Shown here: one piece after another, positions 33,793 to 45,172 of the stretch | Layout of the letters: the number at the start of each line of letters is the position of its first letter | How positions within the stretch are numbered: position 1 is the first letter of the stretch | Origin: Bidens hawaiensis | Taxonomy: Eukaryota; Streptophyta; Magnoliopsida; Asterales; Asteraceae | Length of the DNA stretch: 64,000 nt | Direction of reading: 5' to 3' | Assembly (NCBI GenBank): GCA_021521415.1 | Contig: JAIQDT010007610.1 | Coordinates: 1 to 64,000 of the forward strand | Notes under the pieces: model-generated | The model's input: the letters and a program-made list of their open reading frames with translations, nothing else | Told to the model about the DNA's origin: nothing | Database searches by the model: none | Made by a program: the position numbers and the translations under genes

Positions 33793-35700
33793 TTATGAAA
33801 TTGCTTTTGTCTCACAAAATAAATACGAATCGGTGTGTGTCTTATTTTCCCTTCTTAATAAACATCTCGCCAGTGAAACATCTCAAAAATCGCACTTCAA
33901 AACTACACCAGGAATTTATTTTGTTCGTTTTCGAGGTGAACACCAAATTCAACATCACCAAACGTATACATTCTGACAAATCAACTCTACCGTAAGCAAT
34001 CAAACCATCAGATATTAAGCCTTTGTGTGGCAACGCACGAGTAAGAACCTAGTTAGAGAGTAAACACAGAATTAATCACATGATATTTTGAACAACCTGA
34101 TCGACACTTTCTATAATATCCTAATACATCGAACCGAAAGCCTTCCAAAGAATTACATGGCCCTACAACCTCTATTTAGAGAAAACTATCAAAATAGACA
34201 ATGCTAACCACTTTTTTTTCAAAAACAGACACAAGATTTAAGCCTCCAAGCTTCTTACCAGTCCCACTTTACTCTGATGAGAAGTCGTCACGTTGGACTA
34301 GCTGGTTAAGGAGGCTAAGCCTTAGCCAGCCCTTCTTTACTCTGAAAATCATCAAAAGTATGATGAGACCCAAATCCTAACCAACCAGGAGTTGACACGC
34401 TTAGCTTGTAGGCTAATAAGATTGGGCGTGAGAAACAAAATGTTTACCAACAACACCATTTTGGTACGTATGTTTTTTACCGACCCTCTGCTGATAAGTC
34501 GAAGCAGGAGTTTACCTTGAAAGACATTGTTGGTGCTACTCCACAAGAGATTGATTTAAGTTTCTGTTTCATAAACAATATCTTTTTTAATATATTTGGT
34601 AATTTTAGTTCTTGATCTCACATGGTGAGTTTATGAGCTTAATCCTAGTTGTTGTACTTCATTATGAATCATTTCGGCTTATTTGCATGTGTTGAAATTA
34701 TGAAATATATGGATATATCTTTACCAATTCAATAAACAATATATATTTGGGATATTATCTTTTAGTCTAAAATTTTGCTTAAATATTTTTTTTGTTGTTT
34801 AATTGCATATTTTGTGAGAGCTAGTAAACTGAGGAGTGGGCTTATAGCTTAATGAAGCAGTGCAGAAGTACTTTGTAGCATTTTGGCCTCTCTTAAGCTT
34901 TGGCTCATGGTCTGTTGTTATTGTCTAGCCCAGGCTTTTTTGTCAAGTCAAGTGAAGAGAAGGTTGCATATTAATTTTCACGCTCAAAATTGTCCACTTA
35001 AAATAAATTCTGATTCGATCTCTTACACACGTCTACTGGTTCTGATTGTCTCTCATTCTTTGTATGCTATATATTTTCTCCGTTGTGTTCATAAGGCTCA
35101 TCATGTTGATGTCCGTAATCGTGTTATGACAGTTGTGAACGTCTGTGTGTTTGGATCGATTGTTTACAGAATCGTTAATTGTTTATTTTGAACTTATCTC
35201 AAAAATATTTGGAGGGGTTAAGTTTCTTTACAGCGTGTGATACAAACATTTGTTTTAGCATCATAGCATCTAGTCGTGCACACTGAGTGTTTATAAGCAC
35301 TTGCTCCCAATATCTTTACGAATCGTGTTTGATTATATGTTTTTCTTATACACGATCTTTGATGTATATTTTGTCTTGAACTTTTAGGGTATCAAAGAAA
35401 TCCAAGGAAGGAGATTTAGTTTTAACGCTTCTATACAATTCTATTCAAGCACACAGGCCCGCTATCCAGACACTCGGTTCCACCTATACGACCCTATTTT
35501 AATATACGAAGAAATTGCGCATTAAATTTTGAAGTTTTGTACATGAATGATGTATCCAAAGTTTGCTTTGTCACTTGCATTAATTCTATAATACTTTCAC
35601 CTCCCATATCTTAAATAGTCCCGTTTTGGTTTGTGATTCAATCAACTTGCAACGGAGACAAATATAAAAAATAAAAATAGTTAGAATAAAACTAAAATCG
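33793..35700. repeat. Segmental duplication, first copy (3' flank of J)
   Basis: From about 34060 this flank matches 37310-39480 behind copy K for ~1.6 kb, e.g. 'tgttgtacttcattatgaat' (34653 and 37918) and 'ccagacactcgg'. So J+flank and K+flank are one duplicated block. Short ORFs in it (34352-34546 minus, 34883-35191) are not conserved as proteins beyond the DNA similarity. Confidence 0.8.
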
Positions 35701-36022
35701 ACATAAAGGATCAACCTTCATGTTGCGATACAACAGTGCTTGTTGCGGCGTCAGTAGCCTATATGAAACACTTAGAAAGTTATTAGAATCGCTTAAGAAA
35801 GACGAACAAAATGGTATGAAAAAGCCAAGACAGGAGCGCCCCTTAAAAATCTCTAACCTTCATGCAAAATCTCGAAGAAATCTTGTTAAAGATCATATCC
35901 TTGAAACTATGAAGTCTAATTGATTTTGTCTAATTTGTTTATCTCATGTCATTTTGGGTATGGTATGCTTCATTTCCCTATGTCGTGACTACACTTCCTA
36001 CAGGGTCTAAATATTGAAACCT

Positions 36023-36134
36023 GGCTGTTTGGTAGCCTCTTAACCGTCATTAAGAGGCTATCTCTTAACCATTAAGAGGTTATGAGCCATAAGAGGTAGC
36101 CTCTTAATAACTGTTAAGAGGCTACCAAACAGCC
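36023..36134. mobile_element. 112-bp MITE in the upstream region of copy K
   Basis: GGCTGTTTGGTAGCCTCTTA and its inverse TAAGAGGCTACCAAACAGCC form terminal inverted repeats of at least 20 bp, with internal 'aagaggttat' palindromes. The orthologous spot upstream of copy G (about 28010) is uninterrupted, so insertion followed that duplication. Superfamily uncertain (hAT or similar). Confidence 0.8.
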
Positions 36135-36164
36135 ACAGCAAATTCTTTATGATAACTATTACTT

Positions 36165-36516
36165 TTTATACGTTAAAATATACGATAATATTAGAAATTT
36201 AGAATATAGTTAGCACGTCAAAAGTATATTTTGGTCTCGATAAATATTGAAAAAGTTTAGACCACACTTCTTCACAGTGAAGCCAATATTAATGGGAATG
36301 GGTTCTACTTTTGTGATTAAGAAAGATTTAATACTTAAATTCGATTCTTCAAATCACCAAATGGAATCTTAATCTTAGAATAGTGGAACTCATGAATATA
36401 TTTTAATTGCATCAAACCACTTGTTGTACTATAAAAATACCGTAGTTATCATTTCACAAACATAGCCAAACCAAGCAAAAACAAGCATAAATATCCCTCG
36501 AACAAATTTTAAAAAA
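36165..36516 (+). promoter_or_regulatory. Family promoter cassette, copy K
   Basis: Nearly complete; the W-box half is changed ('tagttagcacgtcaaaag') while CACGTCA is kept. TATA box ACTATAAAAA near 36429. Confidence 0.7.
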
Positions 36517-37309
36517 ATGGCAGGTAACACGTATGTGACGAAAAACTACTCGACCTACAATATTCCAGATCAACGAGACGGTTATGACGTGGTTGAGACT
36601 AAGGCCATTGCGCGGGTTCCAGCCTCAATGGTTGGTTGCACCGACTCCATCGGTTCTCCTTCAAAACTAGATCCCTTGAAGGAGAACGGTCACACCCCAA
36701 CCATGTCGGGTGGACCCAAATACGCACCCAAGAACCATTATGATGATTATGAGTCAAAACTATGAGAACTCAAGCCCACCCGTCAACCCAAATAAATATA
36801 CCTGTGATTACTTTTCTGAAGAATCCAATCGGGTCCATTCAGGAACAGGCTATGTTAGGACCGGAAATGTTTCCGGTCCTAATATGTCTTGGCAGGTCAT
36901 GGATCTAACAGCCACACGTCATCCACTCACAAGGTCCACTTATAAGTCCCCGCGTCCGGTCCCAACACGAAGAGGGCTATCTGAACCAGAGATTCATACT
37001 CATATGTCTTATTCTTTTGTGCCTAAATTGCAACGCGGTCGTGCACATGGACATGGACATGAGCATGAGCATGGGCATCCTGCGTTTGCGCCTAAACTGC
37101 AGAGTGGACATGAGTATAATACTTTTGTGCCAAAACCCAGTGATGCATATTATAACTTCACCACTGACACAAACCCACCGCGTGTGGACCCAAGGCGAAG
37201 AGGGATACTTGGTGTCACGGGTAGTAATGAGGCCTACATGTTGTACGCAAGCCCACCCGAGCCGAGAAAATTTCAACACAGAAAAGGGGCTTTGTGGTGG
37301 AAAAATTAG
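36517..37309 (+). pseudogene. Copy K: family member with one homopolymer frameshift
   Basis: MAGNTYVTKNYSTYNIPDQR reads to 36765. An AAAA run at 36756-36759 has one A more than relatives; with three A the frame continues to 37309, about 263 aa. Features: TDSIGSPSKLDPLKENG, YFSEESNRVHSGTGYVRTG, a His/Gly repeat (HGHGHEHEHGH), two VPK units and the tail ALWWKN. Apart from this single A the copy looks intact. Confidence 0.75.
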
Positions 37310-39480
37310 ACTAAACACGAAATCACATGATATTTCGAGCAACATGCTTGACATATTTCTAATTTTCAAACCGAAATATATTAAAACCAAAGTTTTAGTC
37401 TTGATGTAAACACTACTTTTTTAAAGGTGAATTTAATTTAAAACATATAAATAAAACCTAAGAAATTACATATCGTTAAAACTTCTGTTTAGGGAAAAGT
37501 ATCAAAATAGACACAAGATTTAAGCCTTCAAGTTTCTTACTGGTCCCACTTACTTTAATGAGAAGCCGTCACGTTGGGCTAGCCGCCTAGCCGGCCAAGG
37601 AGGCTAAAGCCAAATCATTAAAAGTATGATGAGATCCAAATCCTAGCCAACCATGAGTTGTCACGCTTAGCTTGTAGGCTAATAAGAGTAGGCGTGAAAA
37701 ACAAAATGTTTACCAACAACAGCGTTTTGGAACATATGTTTTTTAGCGACCCTCTGCTGATAAGTCGAAGCAGGAGTTTACCTTGAATGACGTTGTTGGT
37801 GCAACTCCCCAAGAGATTGATTTAAGTTTCCATTTCATAAACAATATCTTTTTTTAATATATTTGGTAATTTTAGTTCTTGATCTTACATGGTGAGTTTA
37901 TGAGCTTAATCCTAGTTGTTGTACTTCATTATGAATCATTTCGGCTTATTTGCATGTGTTGAAATTATGAAATATATGGATATATCTTTACCAATTCAAT
38001 AAACAATATATATTTGGGATACTATCTTTTAGTCTAAAATGTGCTTAAATATTTTTTTTGTTGTTTAATTGCATATTTTGTAAGAGCTAGTAAACTGAGG
38101 AGTGGGCTTATAGCTTAATGAAGCAGTGCAGAAGTACTTTGTAGAAATTGTAGCATTTCGGCCTCTCTCAAGCTATGGCCCATGGTCTGTTGTTATTGTC
38201 TAGCCCGGGCTTTTTTGTCAAGTCAAGTGAAGAGAAAGTTGCATATTAATTTTCACACTCAAAGCTGTCCACTTAAATGAATTCTGATTCGATCTCTTAC
38301 ACACGTCTACTAGTTCTGATAGTCTTTTGTTCTTTGTTGATGGAGGCCCAAGTATTGAAGAACAGTCCATGTTATATTTGGAGGCTTATGATCGCGCCTC
38401 CAAAGGTGGCCCACGAAGCTCCGTTTCAGGCCTATTACCAGTCAAATCGAAGCTTGAGACGAGGAGCACGTTATGGCAAACGCCTATGGCGGTTTGGCCC
38501 CTGTCCGAAGCCCAAAAACGCCTTCTAAATAAAGTTATGGGTTTTTTTATGTTTTTCAGCACTTTTTATGTTTTTGTTTTTGGGTTTGTGTTTGGCCCAT
38601 GGCCTTTTTTAGGCCCATTTCGTATTAGAACCTTTATTTGTATGTTGGTTATGTAATTTGGAGAGAGGCTCGAATTTTAATAATAACTATTTTTCTCTTC
38701 ATATTTCCCTGACCTTTGGGTAGATTTGGGGGTTTCTGGAAGTTCATCACTGGAATTCGTAGAATCAACGTGATTTGATTTTCGTTATCATTTTACCGCT
38801 GCATCATTTGTCTTCTACATATTTGCAAGGTTGTGTTCATAAGACTCGTCATGTTGATGTAATGATGTCCTTAATCTTGTTATGGGAATCGTAAGTCGTG
38901 TTTGTTTTGGATCTATGGTATTGTGATTTCTTGTTTACAGAATCGTTAATTGGTTTATTTAGAACTTATCTCAACAATATTTCAAGTTTAGTTTCTTTAC
39001 AGCATGTGATACAACATATGTTCTAGCATCATAACGTGTGATACAACATATGTTCTAGCATCATAACGTGTAGTCGTGCACACTGAGTGTTTATAAGCAC
39101 TTGCTCCTAATATCTTTACGAATTTTGTTTGATTATATATTTTTCTTGTACACGATCTTTTGAGTAATATTTTGGCTTGAACTTTTGGGGTATCAAAGAA
39201 ATCCTAGGAAGGAGATCTATTTTTTAGGCTTCATCTATACAGACACACATGCCAACTATCCAGACACTCGGTCCCACCTATACGACCCTATTTTTTACAT
39301 ACGAAGAAATTGCGTATTATATTTTGAATTTTTGTACATAAATGATGTATCCATTTGCTTTTTCACTTGCATTAATATTAATTCTTAATACTTTCACTTC
39401 CCGTTATCTTCATTAGTCACGTTTTGGTTTACGATTCAATCAACTTGCAACGGAGACAAGTATAAAAAATTAGTTCAATT
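37310..39480. repeat. Segmental duplication, second copy (3' flank of K)
   Basis: Matches 34060-35700, but is about 500 bp longer because of an insertion at roughly 38325-38840. A local 'gcatcataacgtg' duplication lies at 39000-39070. Confidence 0.8.
38325..38840 (+). mobile_element. ~500-bp insertion in the second duplicate
   Basis: Absent from the equivalent point in the first duplicate (about 35060). It carries an ORF-like stretch (38327-38656) with no recognised domain and a Phe-rich end. Probably a fragment of a retroelement; type unknown. Confidence 0.5.
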
Positions 39481-40009
39481 GAACTAAAATCGACGATAAA
39501 GGAATAAACTTGCAACAAAGACAAATCTAAGAAAGATAGTTTGATTAAACGTCTAAAACCAACGATTAAGAAAGGGTCGTTATATATGATATCGCTTAGA
39601 TTGTGTCGGTTTTTCTTTTATTGTGAAGTCTCCATTTCGTTTTACGTCTCAAAAAAGGTCGAATTTAAGAAAAAGGAAGGGTCGTGATACACAGATAAAA
39701 ATATTCCGAGCTTATCGATCACATGGTATATATTGTAGTTATATTCTTTGATATTTCAGAGAAAATGTATACGTGTTTATGTTCCTTAAGATGGGTTGGA
39801 ATCTTATAAATGAAGAGCACTTTAGCTATTGAGTGATTCTTCACATTCACTTTTTATATAGTGAATAATATATATTATAAATTTTATAGTAACTATTATT
39901 ACACTGAAAGCTAATTACATTAATGACCTCTCTCATCTAATCGATCGGTGTGGTCTAGCTTGTTACCATTAGTTATTATCTGTATAGTCGAGCTAGTAAA
40001 ACAAGATAT
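39481..40009. other. Intergenic
   Basis: AT-rich, no gene seen. Confidence 0.5.
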
Positions 40010-40366
40010 TGTTGGGTTTAATGTGGAGGCTCGATTGTTTTGGGCCCGATTCAAGAAAAACTATGGAGCAGGATATTAGAAAATCAAATGGGTTGGCTCG
40101 CTTTGTTTTAATTAAAGCTCATATTAGTTTTCTTGTTGAACAAGTAGAAAACCATAATCTTGTATCTATTTAACCTTGTACTTGTAATTCCTCATCACGA
40201 GTGAGGCAGAAAGCAATAAGAAAAATATCCTGGTTGCAACCCGTGAATGTTGGTCAGCCGACAGAACCACGTAAATATTGTGTGTTCATCTTCGTTTATT
40301 GTTGATTATTTCTCTTGCAGATTATATGTTTTATGTGTGTGTGTTGCAATACCCGAATCCCTAACA
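40010..40366 (+). mobile_element. Solo LTR, copia-like, 357 bp
   Basis: Starts TGTTGGG, ends CCTAACA, and is flanked by GATAT (40005-40009) and GATTT (40367-40371), a 5-bp target duplication with one difference. It has a TATA-like 'ctatttaacc' and 'caataagaaa' polyadenylation-type sequence. No internal region. Confidence 0.8.
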
Positions 40367-40579
40367 GATTTCCTATTGAAGTGAACATTCATAAAGATCA
40401 GGAAGTAGTATGTGTTAAGCTAGTCTTAAGTTTTCATACTCTACATGTTTAGACCTGATTGAATCGTCTACTCAGTCTTAACAAGTTTATTTCTTAGCAT
40501 ATTATCGTGTTACTAAATATGTCGTTAGTATATCAAACTCCCATAGGTCGACAAATAGTATCTATGTAGTAAATATTAG

Positions 40580-40650
40580 AGAATATATTAGTATAGTTTT
40601 AGTATTACTTATGATAACACTATAATACTAAAACTATACTAATATATTCT
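40580..40650. repeat. Perfect 28-bp inverted repeat, small hairpin
   Basis: Arms 40580-40607 and 40623-40650 are exact reverse complements around a 15-base loop; a further 7-bp pairing (ATTAGAG / CTCTAAT) lies outside with a bulge. Probably a tiny foldback element. Confidence 0.85.
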
Positions 40651-40754
40651 ATAATATCCTCTAATAGTTAACTCTCATAATTGTTTTATTATTATAAAAA
40701 GTTGTTCAACCATTATGAAGCTAAGGTACTCAAAGGACACAATAACTTAACACA

Positions 40755-41080
40755 TATACAGTAATAGAATATGTCAAAAGTAGATTTTGGTCTTGATGAG
40801 TAGTAGTACTACATAAGAGTTAAAAGACCATTCTTCTTCACCATGAAGCCAACATATAGGAATATGTTCTATGCCACTTGTATGATCGAAAGATCAAATA
40901 CCTAAATTCGATTCGTAATGTCTCCAAATAGAATCTTAATCTTAAAAAACAATGGACAACACGAAAATATCTTAATGGCATCGAACTACCTAGTTGTACT
41001 ATAAAAGGAGATCAAACATAGTTGATCATTTCACAAACAAAGCCAAACCGAGCAAAAACAAACACATAAATCATTTACGA
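40755..41080 (+). promoter_or_regulatory. Family promoter cassette, copy L
   Basis: Conserved from 'atgtcaaaagtagattttgg' to TATA box ACTATAAAAG (40998-41007); the front part of the TCAACACGTCA site is deleted. Extra 'tagtagtac' bases are present. Confidence 0.7.
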
Positions 41081-41800
41081 ATGGCAGGTAACACGTATGT
41101 GACAAAAGGCTACTCGACCTACACCAATATCCCAACTCAACGAGGTGGTTATTATGATCATGAACCCAAACACTCGGGTAACCAGTATGTGGTTGACACC
41201 AAGAACATTGAGCGGGTTCATGGCCCGACTCATGGGCACACCGACTATGTCGGTTCTCCTGCAAAAGCTGAGCTCTTGAAGGAGTACGGTCACTCCCCAA
41301 ACTTGTCAGGTGGGCCCAAATAGGCACCCAAGAACCTTTTTGATGACTATGAGCCGAAATATGGGCGCAACTATGAAAACTCAAGCCCACCCATCAGCCC
41401 AAATAATTATAATCGTGGTTACTTTTCTGAAGAATCAAATCGGGTCCACTCAGGACCAGGTTATGTTAGGACCGGAAATGTTTCCGGTCCTAATAAGACT
41501 TGGCAGGCTGCCGGTCCACCTGCCACACATCATCCCCTCACAACCTCGACTAATAATGTCAATGAAGCTTTGGGATTACTTGAAGAATCCGTGTATTATT
41601 CACCACGTGCGGACCCAAGGCGAAGAGGGGTGCTTGATGATCTGTCTACCCGTTCACAACCGCTTGAACCACAGAGGCGATATGCACGACCTGCTTTCGT
41701 GGCTAAGTCTAATGATCCTCGTAATAACTTCACTAATATGGGGAGTGCTATTGATAGTCATGAGGCCGTGAGGAGGTACGGTGGCACTTATATGCCTTAA
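41081..41800 (+). pseudogene. Copy L: full-length family member with one nonsense codon
   Basis: MAGNTYVTKGYSTYTNIPTQ opens a frame of 240 codons broken only by TAG at 41321-41323 (relatives have TAC in 'ccc aaa tac gca ccc'). Layout: head with YVVDTKNIERV and TDYVGSPAKAELLKEYG; YFSEESNRVHSGPGYVRTG; AGPPATHHPLTTSTNNVNEA; LLEESVYYSPRADPRRRGVL; tail DSHEAVRRYGGTYMP, as in copy A. It is the best guide to the family's basic protein without the SP-x-K array. Confidence 0.8.
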
Positions 41801-42814
41801 AAAGCTCGAAAATGTATGTTTTTGGGCTTTTGATCGAATCATAAGTGAGACGTTCATGTCTTTTTAGGTACTTTTATCATACTAATGTTGTACTTGAAGC
41901 TTTTATAGGGCTTGGTTATTGTCATTTAGGTTTGATTATGATGCATGTACTATGTATGAATTATTATTGGACACTCGGGTGTAACTATAATGATATGTAG
42001 TTTATAAAAATATCCATGTCTTTTTATGTAATCTAGTAACTGTTAATCAAATCCCTAGTTTTTAGTTTTCGTGTCTTTTATGGGTTTGATTCGGTTATGA
42101 GTCACTTTTCGGTTTTACATTTGGGCTTAAATATGCTGGGTGCAAAAATTGGCCAAAAATAAAGATGCGCAATTTTCTCGGCTCTGCACCGGACCCGGAA
42201 CCAATTGCTACTCGTACCCGGAACAAGACTTGACCCTGACCCGTCGAAACCAGTTTTACCAATACTCAGTCAAAACCAACCCAACCACCCAAAAAAACCT
42301 GAAAAACCCAGTCAAATACTCAACTATAGCCTGAACTGGTTCCTACCCGATCCGGCGTTGACTTTTGTTGACCATATCGGGAATCGGTTCCTAAAAATGC
42401 CCGGTTTGTGCACCTCTACTTCTAGTAGTAGTAGTATTAATTTAATTATTAATGAACTTTGGAGGTAACTTTCTATTAACAAGCATTCAAACAAGTTTTG
42501 TGATTCATTTGTATAGGTCAGTTCGGTTTGGTTTAGAAGTTTGATTGGTTCGGTTTTATAACTTCAATAAACGATTACTAGTTTGGGTTAGTCACTTTAG
42601 TTCGGTTGGTTGGTTCGACTTCAATCTGAACTCGAAAGCAAGACGTTATTGTTAGCAAACGTCGTATAATGTGAACCTCCGGAATATAACCAGATATTTA
42701 GGAAATGCAAATTTAAAATAAATAAAACAGCGAATGAATTTAAAAGGATTAAAAAAAGAACGATTTAATTAACAACGAAATAGAAACAAAAGCGACCCGA
42801 TACATATTCAATAT
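41801..42814. other. Intergenic with a probable MITE
   Basis: The 3' flank of copy L to ~42000, then a possible non-autonomous element (about 42135-42415) bounded by GGGTGCAAAAATTGG and CGGTTTGTGCACCTC. 42490-42640 is rich in 'ggttcggtt'. No gene. Confidence 0.5.
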
Positions 42815-43106
42815 CTAGCTCTTTGACGCGGTTTTTTCTTTAGCTTTCTGAATCTTCAAAACCTTCTTCACAATCTTTTGTTCTTCGACCAAAAACGCAC
42901 TAACGATCCTACAAACAACCCAACAACATTTTCGTGTAAACAAACAAAACACTCAAATTTAACAATGAAGACAAAGTAGTAGAAGATGTATAATACCTTT
43001 CTCTTACAGCACCAGCAGATAAAACTCCACCATAAGCTCGGTTAACAGTTCTTCGGTTCCTAGGTAATCTTGATCTCTTGTATTCAGCTGGCCTCAAGTG
43101 CGGAGT
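42815..43106 (-). pseudogene. RPL34: Ribosomal protein eL34, last two exons only
   Basis: Exons 43106-42997 and 42908-42815 join in frame (GAA AG|G ATC) to give [39 protein letters not shown] and [20 protein letters not shown], ending KTASKS. This is the C-terminal half of eL34 of the cytosolic large ribosomal subunit, with perfect spacing and no stop. The N-terminal exon (MVQRLTYRKR-type start, zinc-binding Cys region) is not visible in the ~2 kb upstream. The preserved intron argues for a duplicated genomic fragment, not a retrocopy. A very long first intron cannot be fully excluded. Confidence 0.85.
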
Positions 43107-45172
43107 CTGAATTTATATACAAATGTTAACCGTTTTATAAAACCAACTGAGAGACTGATCATTCGATACTTGCAAGATTAAAACAATGAATGTTTATAAA
43201 ACTATTTGTTAATAATATTTAATTATATTTAGTAAATAAAAGTCGGTTGGATATCATGTTGAAAAGTCGGTGAAAACCGTTTACAAAACCAAAAAATACT
43301 TTATTTCGAACACAACTTAGTTTTCGCTAAAATTTATATCAAAATATTCATAATAAAAAAAATAACAAAATCATGTATCCCACTCTTTTAAAGCCAAGTT
43401 ATTTGAACAACATAGAACTAAATGTTAAATTAAAAATTATCATAAAAACTATAAAAAAAATAAAAACTAAACAAATAGGCTATGTGAATATTGAATAATT
43501 TCATACCATGAATAAACCATTAATTGAATCCTCATGTTACATATGACAGCTCTCAAAACCACTCACAAGAAAGTGGTACGGTGTTCACATGAGCGTAGTC
43601 CAACTTAACTAACCTACCCCCACGGTCATAACGTGAGGGGCAAGTGAGCCACATTGGCTTACGCTCTCACAAATACCATACTACTCTCTAGTGAGATTGT
43701 GAGAGGTTCTATGAACCGATACAAAGAAGACACACAACACGATGATTCATACACGCGCCATAGATAAACAATCGAGAAACAATAAAAACGAAACCAATAT
43801 AATAGTCTATATATGATAATGAGTCAGTAGTAGCTGGTTGCAAGATCATTTTCTCTTTAAACAAAGAGAAATCATTAATAATCCGTCAAGTTTTATCATC
43901 ATCCTCATTATCATTATACAAATCTACAGGTGCAAACAAGCCAAGCCGTTCACAAGTTACACTAGAACAGATATTTTAAAAAAAAAAAACAAAACAATCC
44001 AAGCCTTATCAAGCCCGAGCCTCAAATAAAGCACGTTTAGGAACGTTCGAAATGATCACAGCTCAGGCTCACTCGATAAAAACTCAAGTGAAACTAGCTA
44101 CAAAACTTGATTTGAAATGACATGAGCCAAGCTTGCTCAATTTGTTTAACCAAGTCGATCTCGACCCACGCTCAGCTCGGGTCATGATTCGGTTCGTTGG
44201 ATCGTTATCAGAGCTTGAAGTTAAACGAGCCCAATAACGACCTACATCCTCAAATCATGACCGAACCAGTGGTGGGTTAGGGATCAGCTCGATTACAAAA
44301 ATGAGCCAGCTCAGATAAGGTCATTTCAAATCAAGTGTTTTTTATTAGCATCATTTAAGCTTTTATCGAGCTAGCTTTGAGCCGCAAGCTTTTTTAACAA
44401 CCTGACAATTTATTCTCAATATATAAAATTCACAAAAAGATGTATATAAAATAAATAATAAATAAGCTTAAAAAACCTAGAAAAAGTATATAACAATTGG
44501 GAAAAAACAGGCGAATTTGGGCGAATTTTTGAAGGAACAACGCCCCCCCCCCCCCCCGGCGCGATATTGGGGCGAAAAGGGGCGGAGGCGGGATGTTTTT
44601 GTCGCCAGAAAGGAAGAAATGAATATTATTATATTAGTATGTGTTATATATATATATATACACATATATTACTATTTGTAGCCCCTACACAATTACACCT
44701 TAAAAACAAATTTCTACCCTTTGCTGACTGGGCGCCACATGGCGCAAAACGCTCCATTTTGTAACCCCTCCACTACGCATAGCCTAACAGATGGACTTAC
44801 TGTTATGGTTTATATTTACTAACATTGTCACTTTTTGTATGTAATGTTTTACAAACAAATAATCATCAACATATAAATAGCCCCAAAACATATATATTCT
44901 ACACAAGAAAATTTGCAAATATCCATATTCAATCAAAACTTAAAATTTACAATAAATTCATTAATAAAAGATATCAAAATCCATATGTAACATACATACA
45001 TACACCCTTATATTATATCCACCAAAATAAGTATAACCAATTTCTAGTTTTTACTAATTACTACATCCACTACTTCTTCATCTTCCTTTATAAAAAAAAC
45101 AATGGATCAAAGATATAGAAGTGGGATTATTACAACTTCTACAAATAATATCTTTGATAAATTTTATATCTT
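43107..45172. other. Intergenic
   Basis: No gene seen, including no eL34 first exon. Contents: 'ctcg' rich repeat (44100-44400), C run at 44543-44557, (TA)n near 44647-44660, AT-rich rest. Confidence 0.5.

Noticed and set aside
38327..38656. 109-aa ORF with a Phe-rich end as a membrane protein gene
   Set aside because: It lies in an insertion absent from the duplicate block, with no recognised domain or promoter.
43540..43720. Possible first exon of eL34
   Set aside because: Neither strand encodes anything like the eL34 N-terminus or its Cys-rich motif.
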